DNA of 64,000 nucleotides, taken from contig NZ_CP107853.1 of the NCBI RefSeq assembly GCF_036013525.1, positions 5,952,001 to 6,016,000 of the forward strand, given 5' to 3'. The DNA is from Nonomuraea sp. NBC_00507. GTDB lineage: Bacteria; Actinomycetota; Actinomycetes; Streptosporangiales; Streptosporangiaceae. Below, one piece after another: positions 50,908-60,058 of the stretch. Numbering within the stretch: the first letter of the stretch is position 1; each line of letters begins with the position of its first letter. The translations under genes were made by a program, and so were the position numbers. The notes beneath the pieces were generated by a model. That model was not told where the DNA came from. It saw only the letters and a program-made list of their open reading frames with translations, and made no database searches.

Positions 50908-51785
50908 ATGGGGGCCACCTGAACGCGCTTCCTGAACACCCAGTACGTCCACCCCTGGTAGACCAGCACGAACGGGAGTGCGATCAGGCCGATCCAGCTC
51001 AGCATCGTCAGCGTGTACGGCCCGGAGGCGGCCTCGGCCAGCGTCAGCCCGGGCAGCGGCGACACGCGCAGCTCCATGAAGACCGCCAGCGTGGTCAGCA
51101 CGATCGCCGCGGCGGTGGCCGCGAACGCCCAGCCCTCCCTGCGCCGCCAGATCAGGGCCGTCGCCGCGGCCAGCGCCGCCATGGCGGCCAGGGCGGGGAA
51201 CGTGCCGAGGTTGGACAGCGCGAACACGGCCACCGGGATCACCACGGCGCTCGCCACCAGGGCCGCCGTACGGGCGCGGCGGCGTACCGGGCCGGTGGTC
51301 TTGAGCGTCAGGAACACGGCGCCGTGCAGCGCGCACACCGCCAGCGTGAACGCGCCGCCGAGCACGGCCGCGGGCGCGCTGTCGAACAGCAGGTCGGCGA
51401 AGACCGCGCCCCACAGGAACGCCGCCAGCCCGCTGCCGACCATGATGCCCAGGTCGCACCAGCGGGGATCGTTCACCTTGCCCCGCCACTCCAGGCCGAC
51501 GCCGCGCACGATCAGACCCACCAGGATGAGCGTGACCTGCAGGTAGAAGGCGCTGAACACGCCCGCGTACCAGGCGGGGAACGCCGCGAACATCGCGCCG
51601 ACCGCGGTGATCAGCCACACCTCGTTGCCGTCCCACACCGGGCCGATGGTCTGCAGGCTCTGCCGCTGCTCGGCGGCGTTTCTGCTGAGGAGCGGCGCGA
51701 GCAGGCCGACGCCGAAGTCGAAGCCCTCCAGCACGAAGTAGCCCGTCCAGAGGAAGGCGATGATGACGAACCAGAGATCGATCAT
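50904..51785 (-). CDS. cydB: Cytochrome bd ubiquinol oxidase subunit II
   Basis: A 293-residue membrane protein with about 8-9 helices. CydB marks are WFVIIAFLWTGYFVLEGFDFGVG at the N terminus and QTIGPVWDGNEVWLITAVGAMFAAFP. It is shorter than usual CydB (about 330-380 residues), mainly in the inter-helix loops. With CydA it forms the high-affinity oxygen reductase used under low oxygen or oxidative stress. It starts 15 bp after the cydA stop, behind GGAGGG. Confidence 0.93.
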   Translation of the reverse strand: MIDLWFVIIAFLWTGYFVLEGFDFGVGLLAPLLSRNAAEQRQSLQTIGPVWDGNEVWLITAVGAMFAAFPAWYAGVFSAFYLQVTLILVGLIVRGVGLEWRGKVNDPRWCDLGIMVGSGLAAFLWGAVFADLLFDSAPAAVLGGAFTLAVCALHGAVFLTLKTTGPVRRRARTAALVASAVVIPVAVFALSNLGTFPALAAMAALAAATALIWRRREGWAFAATAAAIVLTTLAVFMELRVSPLPGLTLAEAASGPYTLTMLSWIGLIALPFVLVYQGWTYWVFRKRVQVAPI

Positions 51786-51800
51786 GATGGGTGTCCCTCC

Positions 51801-53150
51801 TCAGTACATCAGCGACGGCTCGCGCCGCTCGGCCTTGACGGTGATGGGTTCTGGCTCCTCGACGCCCTTGCGTACGTGCCGGGTCAGCAGCACGGCCTCG
51901 GCCACGGCGAGCACCCCGTACAGCACCGTGAAGATCGTCAGCGACGTGGCGACCTCGGCGAGCGTCACCCCCGGCGACACGCTGGAGGCGGTCAGCAACT
52001 CGCCCGCGACCGTCCACGGCTGGCGGCCGATCTCGCTCAGCAGCCACCCGGCGATCACGGCGGCCGTCGGCAGCGGCAGCGCGAGCAGGAAAGCCCGCGA
52101 CAACCACCGCGGGAAGGCTCGCTTGCGGCGGGTCAGCCACAATCCGAGCACCGACAGGCCCACCGTGGCCAGCCCGAAGACGATCATCACCCGGAACGAC
52201 CAGAACACGATCGCCTGGTTCGGCCGGTAGTCGCCGGGGCCGAACTGCTGCTCGAAGCGGCGCTGCAGGTCCTCCGTGCCCTGGATGGTGGCGTCGAAGT
52301 CGTTGGTGGCCAGGAAGCTCAGGACCTTCGGGATCTCGAGGCCGGGGGCGACGGAGAACGCCGCGCCCGCCGTGTCGCGCTCCAGGCCCTCGGCGGAGGC
52401 CAGCTTCATGGGCTGCTGCTCGTACATCAGCTTGGCCGACATGTCGCCGGTGCCCGCGACCACCGCCCCCGCGATGGCGGTCATCACCAGCGCCGCCCGC
52501 GCCGCGCTGCGCCACATCTCGGCCCGCGTCCTGAGCAGCCAGTAGCCGCTCACGGCCAGCACGAACCCGCCGGCCACGATGAACGCCGCCCCGATCACGT
52601 GCGGCACCTGGGCCAGCGCCGTGGAGTTCGTCAGCACCGCCCACAGGTCCGTCATCCTGGCCTTGCCGTCCACGACCTCGTAGCCGACCGGGTGCTTCAT
52701 CCAGGCGTTGGCCGCAAGGATGAAGTAGGCCGACAGGTTGGACCCGATGGCCGCCGCCCAGATGCACGCCAGGTGCACCTTCTTCGGCAGCTTGTCCCAC
52801 CCGAAGATCCACAGCCCCAGGAACGTGGACTCCATGAAGAAGGCCAGCAGCGCCTCCATCGCCAGCGGCGCCCCGAAGACGTCACCGACGAACGTGGAGT
52901 ATTCACTCCAGTTCATCCCGAACTGGAACTCCTGCACGATGCCGGTCACCACGCCCATGGCGAAGTTGATCAGGAACAGCTTCCCGAAGAACTTCGTGAG
53001 CTTCAGGTAGTGCTCTTTCCCCGTACGGTGCCAGGCCGTCTGCAGGCCGGCCACGAAGATCCCCAGACCGATGGTCAGGGGCACGAACAGAAAGTGGTAA
53101 ACGGTGGTCACCCCGAACTGCCACCGCGCCAGGTCAAGTGCGTCCATCAT
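51801..53150 (-). CDS. cydA: Cytochrome bd ubiquinol oxidase subunit I
   Basis: A 449-residue subunit with about nine membrane helices. Heme ligands are visible: His19 (TTVYHFLFVPLTIGLG) and the b558 histidine in QVPHVIGAAFIVAGGFV near residue 183. The GRQPW motif of the quinol-binding side occurs near residue 358. The Q-loop is of the short type usual in actinobacteria. It starts an operon with cydB. The upstream region carries three tandem CTAC-N5-GTAG repeats that probably set its regulation. Confidence 0.95.
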   Translation of the reverse strand: MMDALDLARWQFGVTTVYHFLFVPLTIGLGIFVAGLQTAWHRTGKEHYLKLTKFFGKLFLINFAMGVVTGIVQEFQFGMNWSEYSTFVGDVFGAPLAMEALLAFFMESTFLGLWIFGWDKLPKKVHLACIWAAAIGSNLSAYFILAANAWMKHPVGYEVVDGKARMTDLWAVLTNSTALAQVPHVIGAAFIVAGGFVLAVSGYWLLRTRAEMWRSAARAALVMTAIAGAVVAGTGDMSAKLMYEQQPMKLASAEGLERDTAGAAFSVAPGLEIPKVLSFLATNDFDATIQGTEDLQRRFEQQFGPGDYRPNQAIVFWSFRVMIVFGLATVGLSVLGLWLTRRKRAFPRWLSRAFLLALPLPTAAVIAGWLLSEIGRQPWTVAGELLTASSVSPGVTLAEVATSLTIFTVLYGVLAVAEAVLLTRHVRKGVEEPEPITVKAERREPSLMY

Positions 53151-53169
53151 CCCCGTCGACTCCTGAGCT

Positions 53170-53215
53170 CTACAAGCTGTAGTTCATCTACTTAAAGTAG
53201 TACTACAAGCTGTAG
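53170..53215 (-). promoter_or_regulatory. Three tandem CTAC-N5-GTAG operators before cydAB
   Basis: Three 13-bp dyads follow one another: CTACAAGCTGTAG (53170-53182), CTACTTAAAGTAG (53188-53200) and CTACAAGCTGTAG (53203-53215). They start 20 bp before the cydA start codon and lie in a short AT-rich stretch where the promoter must be. The half-site CTACA resembles BlaI/MecI/CopY-type operators (TACTACA...TGTAGTA). No gene of that regulator family lies in the window. The sequences are seen directly; the regulator family is inferred. Confidence 0.7.
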
Positions 53216-53395
53216 AGCAACGCGATGCGACCTTGGTCACATCGTTGTGCGTGCTGGTTGCCGGGTATCGAGAATGCCCGGTGGAGAGGGGCTGGGGCGT
53301 CCCCCGCCGGGTTGATTCATCCGTACGTCCCTCGGCGGACCGTCTGGCAGGTGTTGCCCTTATCCGGGCTGGTCGTGGCTGCTTAGATGGGCGGC

Positions 53396-54109
53396 ATGAA
53401 AGTGGCGGGCAGCGCCGTGATCGGCGTTCAGCGGGATCAATTGTGGGCGGCGCTCCAGGACCCGGCGGTGCTGGTGCGCACCATTCCGGGGTGCGAGCGT
53501 CTGGAGGAGTGCGGGCCGGACGCCTACCGGATGACGGTCAACGCGGGGGTCGCGTCCGTCAAGGGCGTTTACCAGGGGGAGGTCGTGCTGGCGGATCCGC
53601 TGGCGCCCGAGAGCTTCACGCTCAAGGCGCGCGGGCAGGGGGCGCCGGGGACGGTGGACGCCACCGTCCAGGTACGGCTGAGTGAGATCGACGGCGGGAC
53701 CCGGGTCGACTACGACGCGGACGCCGTGATCGGCGGGATGATCGGCGGGGTCGGGCAGCGCATGCTCGGCTCGGTGGCCAAGCGGACGGCGGGGGAGTTC
53801 TTCGCCGCCGTGGAGGAGCATCTGTGCGCACCTGCGGCTCCCGGCCTGGCCCCCGCCGCGGACAGGGCCGCGGTCCCGGCGAGCACCGTCCCGGCGGGCT
53901 CTGCGCCGGGTGTGCTGGCGGGCGAGCGCACTGGTGCGGCGGGTGAGGCCGGTGCCGCCGGGGCCGTTTACGAGCGGCCGCCCAAGCGGCACACCGAGAC
54001 GCGGCCGTGGGTGATGCTGGCGTCGTTCGGCATGGGGGCGGGCATCGCGCTCACGAGTGTCGCGATCGGCTGGGTTCTCGGCCGCGCCTCCCGCCGCTCC
54101 CGCCCCTGA
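53396..54109 (+). CDS. CoxG-like SRPBCC protein with C-terminal membrane anchor
   Basis: A 237-residue protein. The first 150 residues are a SRPBCC/CoxG domain (MKVAGSAVIGVQRDQLWAALQDP, TIPGCERLE, VASVKGVYQGEVVL, TVDATVQVRLSEI). Then comes an Ala/Gly-rich linker, and a single C-terminal membrane helix (WVMLASFGMGAGIALTSVAIGWVLG). CoxG recruits or assembles CO-dehydrogenase-type molybdenum enzymes at the membrane. A molybdenum hydroxylase is encoded at 25-28.7 kb in this window but not adjacent. ATG 53387 is an alternative start. It stands alone. Confidence 0.85.
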   Translation: MKVAGSAVIGVQRDQLWAALQDPAVLVRTIPGCERLEECGPDAYRMTVNAGVASVKGVYQGEVVLADPLAPESFTLKARGQGAPGTVDATVQVRLSEIDGGTRVDYDADAVIGGMIGGVGQRMLGSVAKRTAGEFFAAVEEHLCAPAAPGLAPAADRAAVPASTVPAGSAPGVLAGERTGAAGEAGAAGAVYERPPKRHTETRPWVMLASFGMGAGIALTSVAIGWVLGRASRRSRP

Positions 54110-54160
54110 CGTCCAACGGGGCTCTAGAGGAAAAGGATCTCCAGGCGTAGCGTGGCGGGT

Positions 54161-55057
54161 ATGCGGCAGGCACACGCGGAGGACGCACGGACAGAAGCCA
54201 GGCGAATCGTACGCAATCTACTCGGCGAGGAGCGCCCCACCGCCGAGACCCTGATCGGTGACGTGCGCCCCGTGCTCGGGGACGAGCGGACCGATCGCAC
54301 GCTCGAACTCGCCCTCGGCGCCTCGCTCACCAGGCGTTCCGCCGAGCTGGCCGCCCTCGCCGCGCTGCTGGTGGGCACCCGCGAGCTGGGCACGGACTGG
54401 TGGGCGCGGTCCAGGGGTGGCAAGCTGCCGCCACCGGACGAGGTGGTGCGCACGGCCGTCGCGATCGAGCCGTGGACCGACCTGACCGCGCTGGAGATGC
54501 TGGCCGCCTGGATCTCCGACGACGCCGCCGACCAGCTGTGGGGCCAGCCCGTCGCCCGGGTCGACCTCAACTCCTGGCAGGCCGAGGACCGGTTCGACCT
54601 GCCGCCGGGCGTCAAGCCAGGGCAGCGGCTGGTGGTGCACTTCGACGCCGGCGGGCGGCTCGACGCGGTCGTCACCCGGCGTGCCGACGAGGATCTCGGA
54701 TCCAACCTCGACTTCCACTCCCTGCGCTACTCGCGGCCCGCCGAGGCGCAGTGGAGCTGGGGGGTGGCGGCCGGCCTCGGTCCGCACCGGCTGCCAGGGG
54801 AGAGCCCCGACCCTTACGCCCGCGAGGTGCCTGCCGCCGCCGTGGGCATCCTGCGTGCCTGGGCGTTGCGTCACGGCGCCTCGCGCGAGCAGCTCGGTGA
54901 GCGCTGGGAGACGGTCGGCGACGTGGTGGCCGCCATCGAGCGGGTGGACTGGATGTGGCGCAGCGGCGAGTGGTTCGGGTGGTGGCGCGGCGCGTCGGCG
55001 CTCGTGGACGACTCGGCCTACCTGCCGTACCGGCTGGAGGAGCTGGCCGCCGGCTGA
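54161..55057 (+). CDS. Hypothetical protein
   Basis: A 298-residue soluble protein with no domain I recognise. It is rich in Trp and acidic residues; blocks such as LGTDWWARSRGGKLPPPDEVV, DLNSWQAEDRFDLPPG and WMWRSGEWFGWWRGA stand out. No signal peptide or membrane helix is visible. The base composition and third-position GC match its neighbours, so it is a genuine gene. The start may be ATG 54161 or GTG 54152. It converges with the thymidine kinase gene. Confidence 0.7.
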   Translation: MRQAHAEDARTEARRIVRNLLGEERPTAETLIGDVRPVLGDERTDRTLELALGASLTRRSAELAALAALLVGTRELGTDWWARSRGGKLPPPDEVVRTAVAIEPWTDLTALEMLAAWISDDAADQLWGQPVARVDLNSWQAEDRFDLPPGVKPGQRLVVHFDAGGRLDAVVTRRADEDLGSNLDFHSLRYSRPAEAQWSWGVAAGLGPHRLPGESPDPYAREVPAAAVGILRAWALRHGASREQLGERWETVGDVVAAIERVDWMWRSGEWFGWWRGASALVDDSAYLPYRLEELAAG

Positions 55058-55121
55058 GCGGCGCAGGAGCATCGTGGAGCTGACCGAGCACGGGCGCCTG
55101 GTCGGGTGAGCCCTCGCCGGG

Positions 55122-55811
55122 CTAGTTGGGTGAGCCCTCGCCCAGCAGCCCGGAGCGGTGGTGGCGGCGGCAGAGCACCTGGTAGCGGACGGCGGAGGCA
55201 TCGGTGTCACCGATCATCACCTGTTCGCCGGTCCGCACCATCGCCCCGCCCACGACCCTGGCGTTCAGCAGCCCCGGCCGCCCGCACCAGCACAGCACCT
55301 CCACCTGCAGGCGGCACACCTCGTCGGCCAGCTCGAACAGCCGCTGCGCCGCCGGGAACATCACGGAGCGGAAGTCGGAGGCCAGCCCGAACGCGTACAC
55401 GTCCACGCCGTGCTCGTCCACCAGGTCCGCCAGCTGCTCGATCTGCTCGACCGTGTAGAAGCACGCCTCATCGCAGATCAGATAGTCGACCCGGGTGCGC
55501 ACCCCCGTCACCAGCCGTACGAGGTCGAGCGAGTCGTCCACCTCGATGGCCTCCAGTCCGAGCCCGATCCTGCTGGTGACCTTCGGCCCGCCCGACCGGT
55601 CGTGCTTGGTCAGCACAAGGCCGCGCCGGCCTTGCCGTCCATGGTTGTAGTTCATCTGGAGCGCGAGCGTCGACTTCCCGCAGTCCATGGGCCCGAAGTA
55701 GAACTTCAGTACAGCGTCCCTGGCAGCAGACGGTACAGCAGACAAGGCAGACGATTCGGTCACGGCGGGCCAGCTTAGCGGCTTGGCTTGTTCCATGACC
55801 TCGTGGGACAT
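55122..55811 (-). CDS. tdk: Thymidine kinase
   Basis: A 229-residue type II thymidine kinase. The P-loop is FYFGPMDCGKST (about residues 37-48), the catalytic glutamate lies in LICDEACFYTVEQ, and a C-terminal zinc site is suggested by CWCG and CRRHH. The lasso region ARVVGG follows. It phosphorylates deoxythymidine in the salvage pathway. The N terminus is about 30 residues longer than in E. coli Tdk, so a later start is possible. The ATG at 55811 has AGGGGGAAA upstream and is kept. It is divergent from a small membrane protein. Confidence 0.93.
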   Translation of the reverse strand: MSHEVMEQAKPLSWPAVTESSALSAVPSAARDAVLKFYFGPMDCGKSTLALQMNYNHGRQGRRGLVLTKHDRSGGPKVTSRIGLGLEAIEVDDSLDLVRLVTGVRTRVDYLICDEACFYTVEQIEQLADLVDEHGVDVYAFGLASDFRSVMFPAAQRLFELADEVCRLQVEVLCWCGRPGLLNARVVGGAMVRTGEQVMIGDTDASAVRYQVLCRRHHRSGLLGEGSPN

Positions 55812-55838
55812 TTTCCCCCTGAGGTTTCAGGAGGAACT

Positions 55839-56210
55839 ATGGTCACCGATAAACCACCGGCGCTCGACGCGATGATGAAGCAGGACGACCTCACGGCCGC
55901 CCAGGCGGATGCCACCCGATGGCGTTACGGCTTCCTCGTCGTCGTGGTGGGCATTGTCGCGGTCCTGGTGGCCTTCGGCGCCGCCGTGTTCGCCACGCGG
56001 GAGTTCGCTCCGTTGTTCGCTGGTGTGGCGGGAGTGATCGGTACCATAATCGGTGCATATTTCGGGGTGCAGGCGGGGCAGTCGGGAAGGGCGAGGGTCG
56101 AAGCTGAACTCGCCAGATCTCAGGAGATGGTGATCCGGCTGGCGGCGTACGTCGGCACGGAAAACGCGCCCCGAGTCATCGACGAAGTGCTCGGCCGACG
56201 CCGAAGCTGA
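55839..56210 (+). CDS. Small two-helix membrane protein
   Basis: A 123-residue protein with two adjacent membrane helices (WRYGFLVVVVGIVAVLVAFGAAVF and FAGVAGVIGTIIGAYFGVQAG) and a short coiled tail. The start at 55839 has a strong AGGAGG five bases upstream. Its function is unknown. It is 6 bp upstream of hyuA and could be an accessory of the hydantoinase operon, or simply share its promoter. Confidence 0.75.
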   Translation: MVTDKPPALDAMMKQDDLTAAQADATRWRYGFLVVVVGIVAVLVAFGAAVFATREFAPLFAGVAGVIGTIIGAYFGVQAGQSGRARVEAELARSQEMVIRLAAYVGTENAPRVIDEVLGRRRS

Positions 56211-56216
56211 GGAGCC

Positions 56217-58217
56217 ATGCGTAGCGTCCGTATCGGAGTGGACACCGGAGGCACATTCACCGACGTAGTCGCGGTGGACGAGCAGACCGGTGAGATCCTC
56301 ACCACGAAGACCCCCTCGACTCCCGCCAACCCTGCGGACGGATTCCTCGCGGGCATCGCCAAGCTGGGCGAGCTCGACGTCGGCTCGATCGTGCACGGCA
56401 CCACGGTGGCCACGAACCAGCTGCTCGAGGACCGGATCGCGAACCTCGGGTTCATCACGACCGAGGGCTTCGAGTTCATCCTGGAGATCGCCAGGCAGAG
56501 CGTGCCCGACGGTTACGGCAACTCCTACTTCTGGGTCAAGCCGCCCAGGATCGTTCCCGTGCACCTGGTGAAGACCGTCGGCGGGCGGCTCGACCACCTC
56601 GGCAACGAGGTGTGGCCGTTCTCGGAGGAGCAGGCCGTGGAGGTGGCCCGCTGGTTCCGCGCCAAGAACATCACCGCGATCGGCGTGTGCTTCCTGCACT
56701 CCTACGCCAACCCCGAGCACGAGCGCCGCATGCGCGAAGTGCTCTGGCGCGAGCACCCGGAGGCGGTGATCTCGTTGTCGAGCGACGTGCTGCGCGAATA
56801 CCGCGAGTACGAGCGCTCGGTGACCACCCTCGTCGACGCGGCCGTCAAGCCCGCCATGCGCGGCTACATCGCCAGCCTCTCCACCCGCCTGGGCCGGCCG
56901 TTCTCCGTCATGAAGTCCAACGGCGGTATCCTGTCGGCGCGCGAGGTCGTCAACCAGCCGATCACCACTGTCCTGTCCGGGCCGGCGGCGGGTGCGCTGG
57001 GCGCGGCGCTCATCGCCGCCACGGCCGGGCACAAGTCGGTGATCACGCTGGACGGCGGCGGCACCTCGACCGACGTGGCCGTGGTGATCGACGGCGAGCC
57101 GTCCATCACCACCGAAGGCGCCATCGGCCGCTACCCGTGCAAGATCCCGATGATCGACATCGTCACGGTGGGCGCGGGCGGCGGCTCGATCGCCTGGATC
57201 TCGCCCGAGGGCACGCTCAAAGTCGGCCCCAGGTCCGCCGGCGCCGACCCGGGACCGCTCTGCTACGGCAAGGGCGGGACGGAGGTGACGGTCACCGACG
57301 CGCACGTGTTCCTCGGCCGCATCCCGCCGCACCTGCTCGGCGGTGAGATCCCGCTGAACGCCGACGCCGCTCGCACCGGCATCGAGGGCCTGGCCGACAA
57401 GCTCGGACTCAGCCCGGAGCGCACCGCGACCGGGATTCTGGAGATCAGCGCATTCAACCAGAGCAACGCGATCCGGCAGCTCACCGTCAAGCGGGGGCTC
57501 GACGTGCGGGACTTCCCGCTGGTGACGTTCGGCGGGTCCGGGCCGCTGCTGGCGTGCCGGCTGATCGACATCCTGGGCCTGCCCTCGGTCGTCATTCCGC
57601 GCGACCCTGGGAACGTTTCAGCGTTCGGGCTCCTCACGGTGGACGTCAAGAACGACTACGTCCGCACGTACGTCACCCGCGACCTCTCCCTCGGCAAGGC
57701 CGCCGAGATCTTCCACGACCTGGAGCATCAGGCGGGCGAGGCGCTGGACCGCGAGGGCTTCGACGACCCGGTCTACGTCCGCAGTGCCGACCTGCGCTAT
57801 TACGGCCAAGGCTACGAGGTGCGCGTCCCCGCCCCGACCGGCGAGATCGACGGCGACTGGCACGCCCAAGTGATCGACCGCTTCCACGAGGCCCACGAGA
57901 AGCTCTACGGGTACGCCTACCGCGACGACCCCCGCCACGGCGTCGAATGGGTGAACCTGCGCGTCTCCGGCGTCGGCCCCATCACCCGCCCGACCCTGCG
58001 CCCGCTGGACAAGCCCGGCCCGGGCGCCACCGCCGTCCGTCCCGTGCACTTCGACGAGACCCGCGACACCCCGATCCACCAGCGGGCCGCGCTCGGCGCC
58101 GGCGCCAAGGTGTCGGGCCCCGCCGTGATCGAGGAGTACGGCTCGACGATCCCCGTCCACCCCGGCTTCACCGCCACGGTGGACACGTACGGAAACGTGG
58201 AGATAAAGCGTGACTGA
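56217..58217 (+). CDS. hyuA: Hydantoinase/oxoprolinase family protein, subunit A
   Basis: A 666-residue HyuA protein. The N-terminal Hydant_A_N domain starts RIGVDTGGTFTDVVAVDEQTG; SIVHGTTVATNQLLEDR follows. The central Hydantoinase_A domain contains TVLSGPAAGALGAALIA and GGGTSTDVAVV, the actin-like nucleotide site. The family performs ATP-dependent opening of hydantoins, 5-oxoproline or ketones (acetone carboxylase-like). The exact substrate cannot be fixed by eye. It overlaps hyuB by 8 bp. Confidence 0.92.
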   Translation: MRSVRIGVDTGGTFTDVVAVDEQTGEILTTKTPSTPANPADGFLAGIAKLGELDVGSIVHGTTVATNQLLEDRIANLGFITTEGFEFILEIARQSVPDGYGNSYFWVKPPRIVPVHLVKTVGGRLDHLGNEVWPFSEEQAVEVARWFRAKNITAIGVCFLHSYANPEHERRMREVLWREHPEAVISLSSDVLREYREYERSVTTLVDAAVKPAMRGYIASLSTRLGRPFSVMKSNGGILSAREVVNQPITTVLSGPAAGALGAALIAATAGHKSVITLDGGGTSTDVAVVIDGEPSITTEGAIGRYPCKIPMIDIVTVGAGGGSIAWISPEGTLKVGPRSAGADPGPLCYGKGGTEVTVTDAHVFLGRIPPHLLGGEIPLNADAARTGIEGLADKLGLSPERTATGILEISAFNQSNAIRQLTVKRGLDVRDFPLVTFGGSGPLLACRLIDILGLPSVVIPRDPGNVSAFGLLTVDVKNDYVRTYVTRDLSLGKAAEIFHDLEHQAGEALDREGFDDPVYVRSADLRYYGQGYEVRVPAPTGEIDGDWHAQVIDRFHEAHEKLYGYAYRDDPRHGVEWVNLRVSGVGPITRPTLRPLDKPGPGATAVRPVHFDETRDTPIHQRAALGAGAKVSGPAVIEEYGSTIPVHPGFTATVDTYGNVEIKRD

Positions 58218-60018
58218 CCCCATCCTCATCGAGATCGTCGAGGGCACGCTGGCCTCCGTCGAGAAGGAGGTCGAGACCGCCATCGCGCGGACGGCGCGCT
58301 CGCCGATGATCCGCGACGCGCACGACTTCCGCGCCGGCATCCACGACGTGCGCCTGCGCAAGCTGACCGGCCGCTCCTACAGCGCGCTCGTCCAGCCGAT
58401 CGTGCGTGACTTCCCGATCGAGACGATGAAGCCCGGCGACGTCTACTTCCACAACGACGTCTACCTCTCCGAAGGCGGCATCGGCCACCTGCCCGACCTG
58501 TGCGTGACCGTGCCGGTGTTCCACGAGGGCGAGGTCGTGGCGTTCGTGCAGGCGTTCGGCCACCACGACGACATCGGCGGCGCCGTGCCGGGCTCGATGC
58601 CCTCGCACGCCCGCTCGGTGTTCGAGGAGGGGCTGATGGTCCCGCCGATCAAGCTGTGGGACGAGGGCGTGCCGAACGAGGCCGCGCTGCGCATCATGAC
58701 CCGCAACTCGCGCATGCCCGACTCGCTCGCCGGTGACCTGGACGCCGAGTGCTCGGCCTGCCTGATGGGCGCCCGCCGCCTGGCCGAGCTGTTCGAGCGG
58801 TACGGCAGGCAGGCCATCGAGGAGTGCTTCGACGCGATCATCTCCAAGACCACGGAGACGTTCCGCAGGGAGCTGCTGTCGAAGATCCCCGAGGGGACGT
58901 ACGTGTGGGAGGACTACGCCGAGCACGACGGCGTGGACGAGCCCCGCCTGCACGCCCAGCGCATCACGCTGACCGTCGACCACGCGGTGGACTCGCCGCT
59001 GACGATCGACTTCACCGGCACGTCCCCGCAGGCCAAGGGCCCGATCAACCACGCCGGGGACTACGCCGACGGCGTGTTCCTGAAGAAGTGGCTGGCGCCG
59101 ATCCTGCGCAACCTGGCCGACACGCCGGAGCGGATGGCGGAGCTGGACGTCAACGAGGGCGTCGTGCCGCTCATCAAGATGATCTTCCCGGAGAAGGGCA
59201 CCCTCCTCACCCCGATCTTCCCCGCCCCCACGAACGCCCGCACGTTCGTCATCCTGCGCCTGCTCGGCGTGCTCGCCGGCGTCCTGGCGAAGGCCACGGG
59301 CGGGCGGATGCCGGCCGACCAGGAGACGATCCGGTACACAGGCGTGTACGGGACGGGCGTGGACGGGCAGCCGTACCTGATGCGGGAGGTGCTCGGCGGC
59401 GGCTCCGGCGGGCGCTGGTACGCCGACGGCGAGGACACTATCCACGTGGTGCCCGACTCGCGCAACATCCCGGTCGAGTTCGCCGAGGCGCGCTGGCCGT
59501 TCCGGGTGGAGCGGTTGGCGCTGGCCTGCGACTCCGGCGGTCCCGGCATGTTCAGGGGCGGGCTCGGCTACGACAAGCACATCAGGATGCTGCGGGACGC
59601 GTCGTACATGTCCATCGCGGATCGGTCCATCCTGTCCTGCTGGGGCGTCAACGGCGGCCTCGCCGGGCGGCCGTTCCGGGTGGAGATCGGCGGCAAGGAG
59701 ATGGAGGGCCTGGTCGACGACCACCCGGTCCAGGCCGGCGAGGTCATCCGCATCCGGACCACTGGGGGTGGGGGCTGGGGGTCGCCGTACGACCGGGATC
59801 CGCGCGCGGTGGCGGCCGACGTCCGGGACGGCAAGGTCTCCATCGCCGGCGCTCTCGGCGACTACGGGGTCGTGCTGGACGGGGACCGCATCGACGAACA
59901 GGGCACGGCCGAACTCCGCGCCACCCTCCGGCCGCCGGCGGACCGGTTCTTCGACCGGGGGCCTGGCTACGCCAAGCTCTCGGGTGGGCGGAGTCTCGCA
60001 GAGGTAGACGAATTGTGA
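58210..60018 (+). CDS. hyuB: Hydantoinase/oxoprolinase family protein, subunit B
   Basis: A 602-residue HyuB protein (Hydantoinase_B, PF02538). Marks: DPILIEIVEGTLASVEKEVETAIARTA at the start, KPGDVYFHNDVYLSEGGIGHLPDL, FVQAFGHHDDIGG, FPAPTNARTFVILRLLGVLAG, and GGGGWGSPYDRDPRAVAADV near the C terminus. It is the partner of HyuA in ATP-dependent amide/lactam hydrolysis. GTG start at 58210. The operon of membrane protein, hyuA and hyuB ends here. Confidence 0.92.
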   Translation: MTDPILIEIVEGTLASVEKEVETAIARTARSPMIRDAHDFRAGIHDVRLRKLTGRSYSALVQPIVRDFPIETMKPGDVYFHNDVYLSEGGIGHLPDLCVTVPVFHEGEVVAFVQAFGHHDDIGGAVPGSMPSHARSVFEEGLMVPPIKLWDEGVPNEAALRIMTRNSRMPDSLAGDLDAECSACLMGARRLAELFERYGRQAIEECFDAIISKTTETFRRELLSKIPEGTYVWEDYAEHDGVDEPRLHAQRITLTVDHAVDSPLTIDFTGTSPQAKGPINHAGDYADGVFLKKWLAPILRNLADTPERMAELDVNEGVVPLIKMIFPEKGTLLTPIFPAPTNARTFVILRLLGVLAGVLAKATGGRMPADQETIRYTGVYGTGVDGQPYLMREVLGGGSGGRWYADGEDTIHVVPDSRNIPVEFAEARWPFRVERLALACDSGGPGMFRGGLGYDKHIRMLRDASYMSIADRSILSCWGVNGGLAGRPFRVEIGGKEMEGLVDDHPVQAGEVIRIRTTGGGGWGSPYDRDPRAVAADVRDGKVSIAGALGDYGVVLDGDRIDEQGTAELRATLRPPADRFFDRGPGYAKLSGGRSLAEVDEL

Positions 60019-60058
60019 TGAGGCGGCGACGCACCGCGCGGCGCTCCGGGCGCTCCTA

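Noticed and set aside
50140..52812. Very long minus-strand open frame (890 codons)
   Set aside because: It is out of phase with livF, cydB and cydA, whose products match known families with all key residues.
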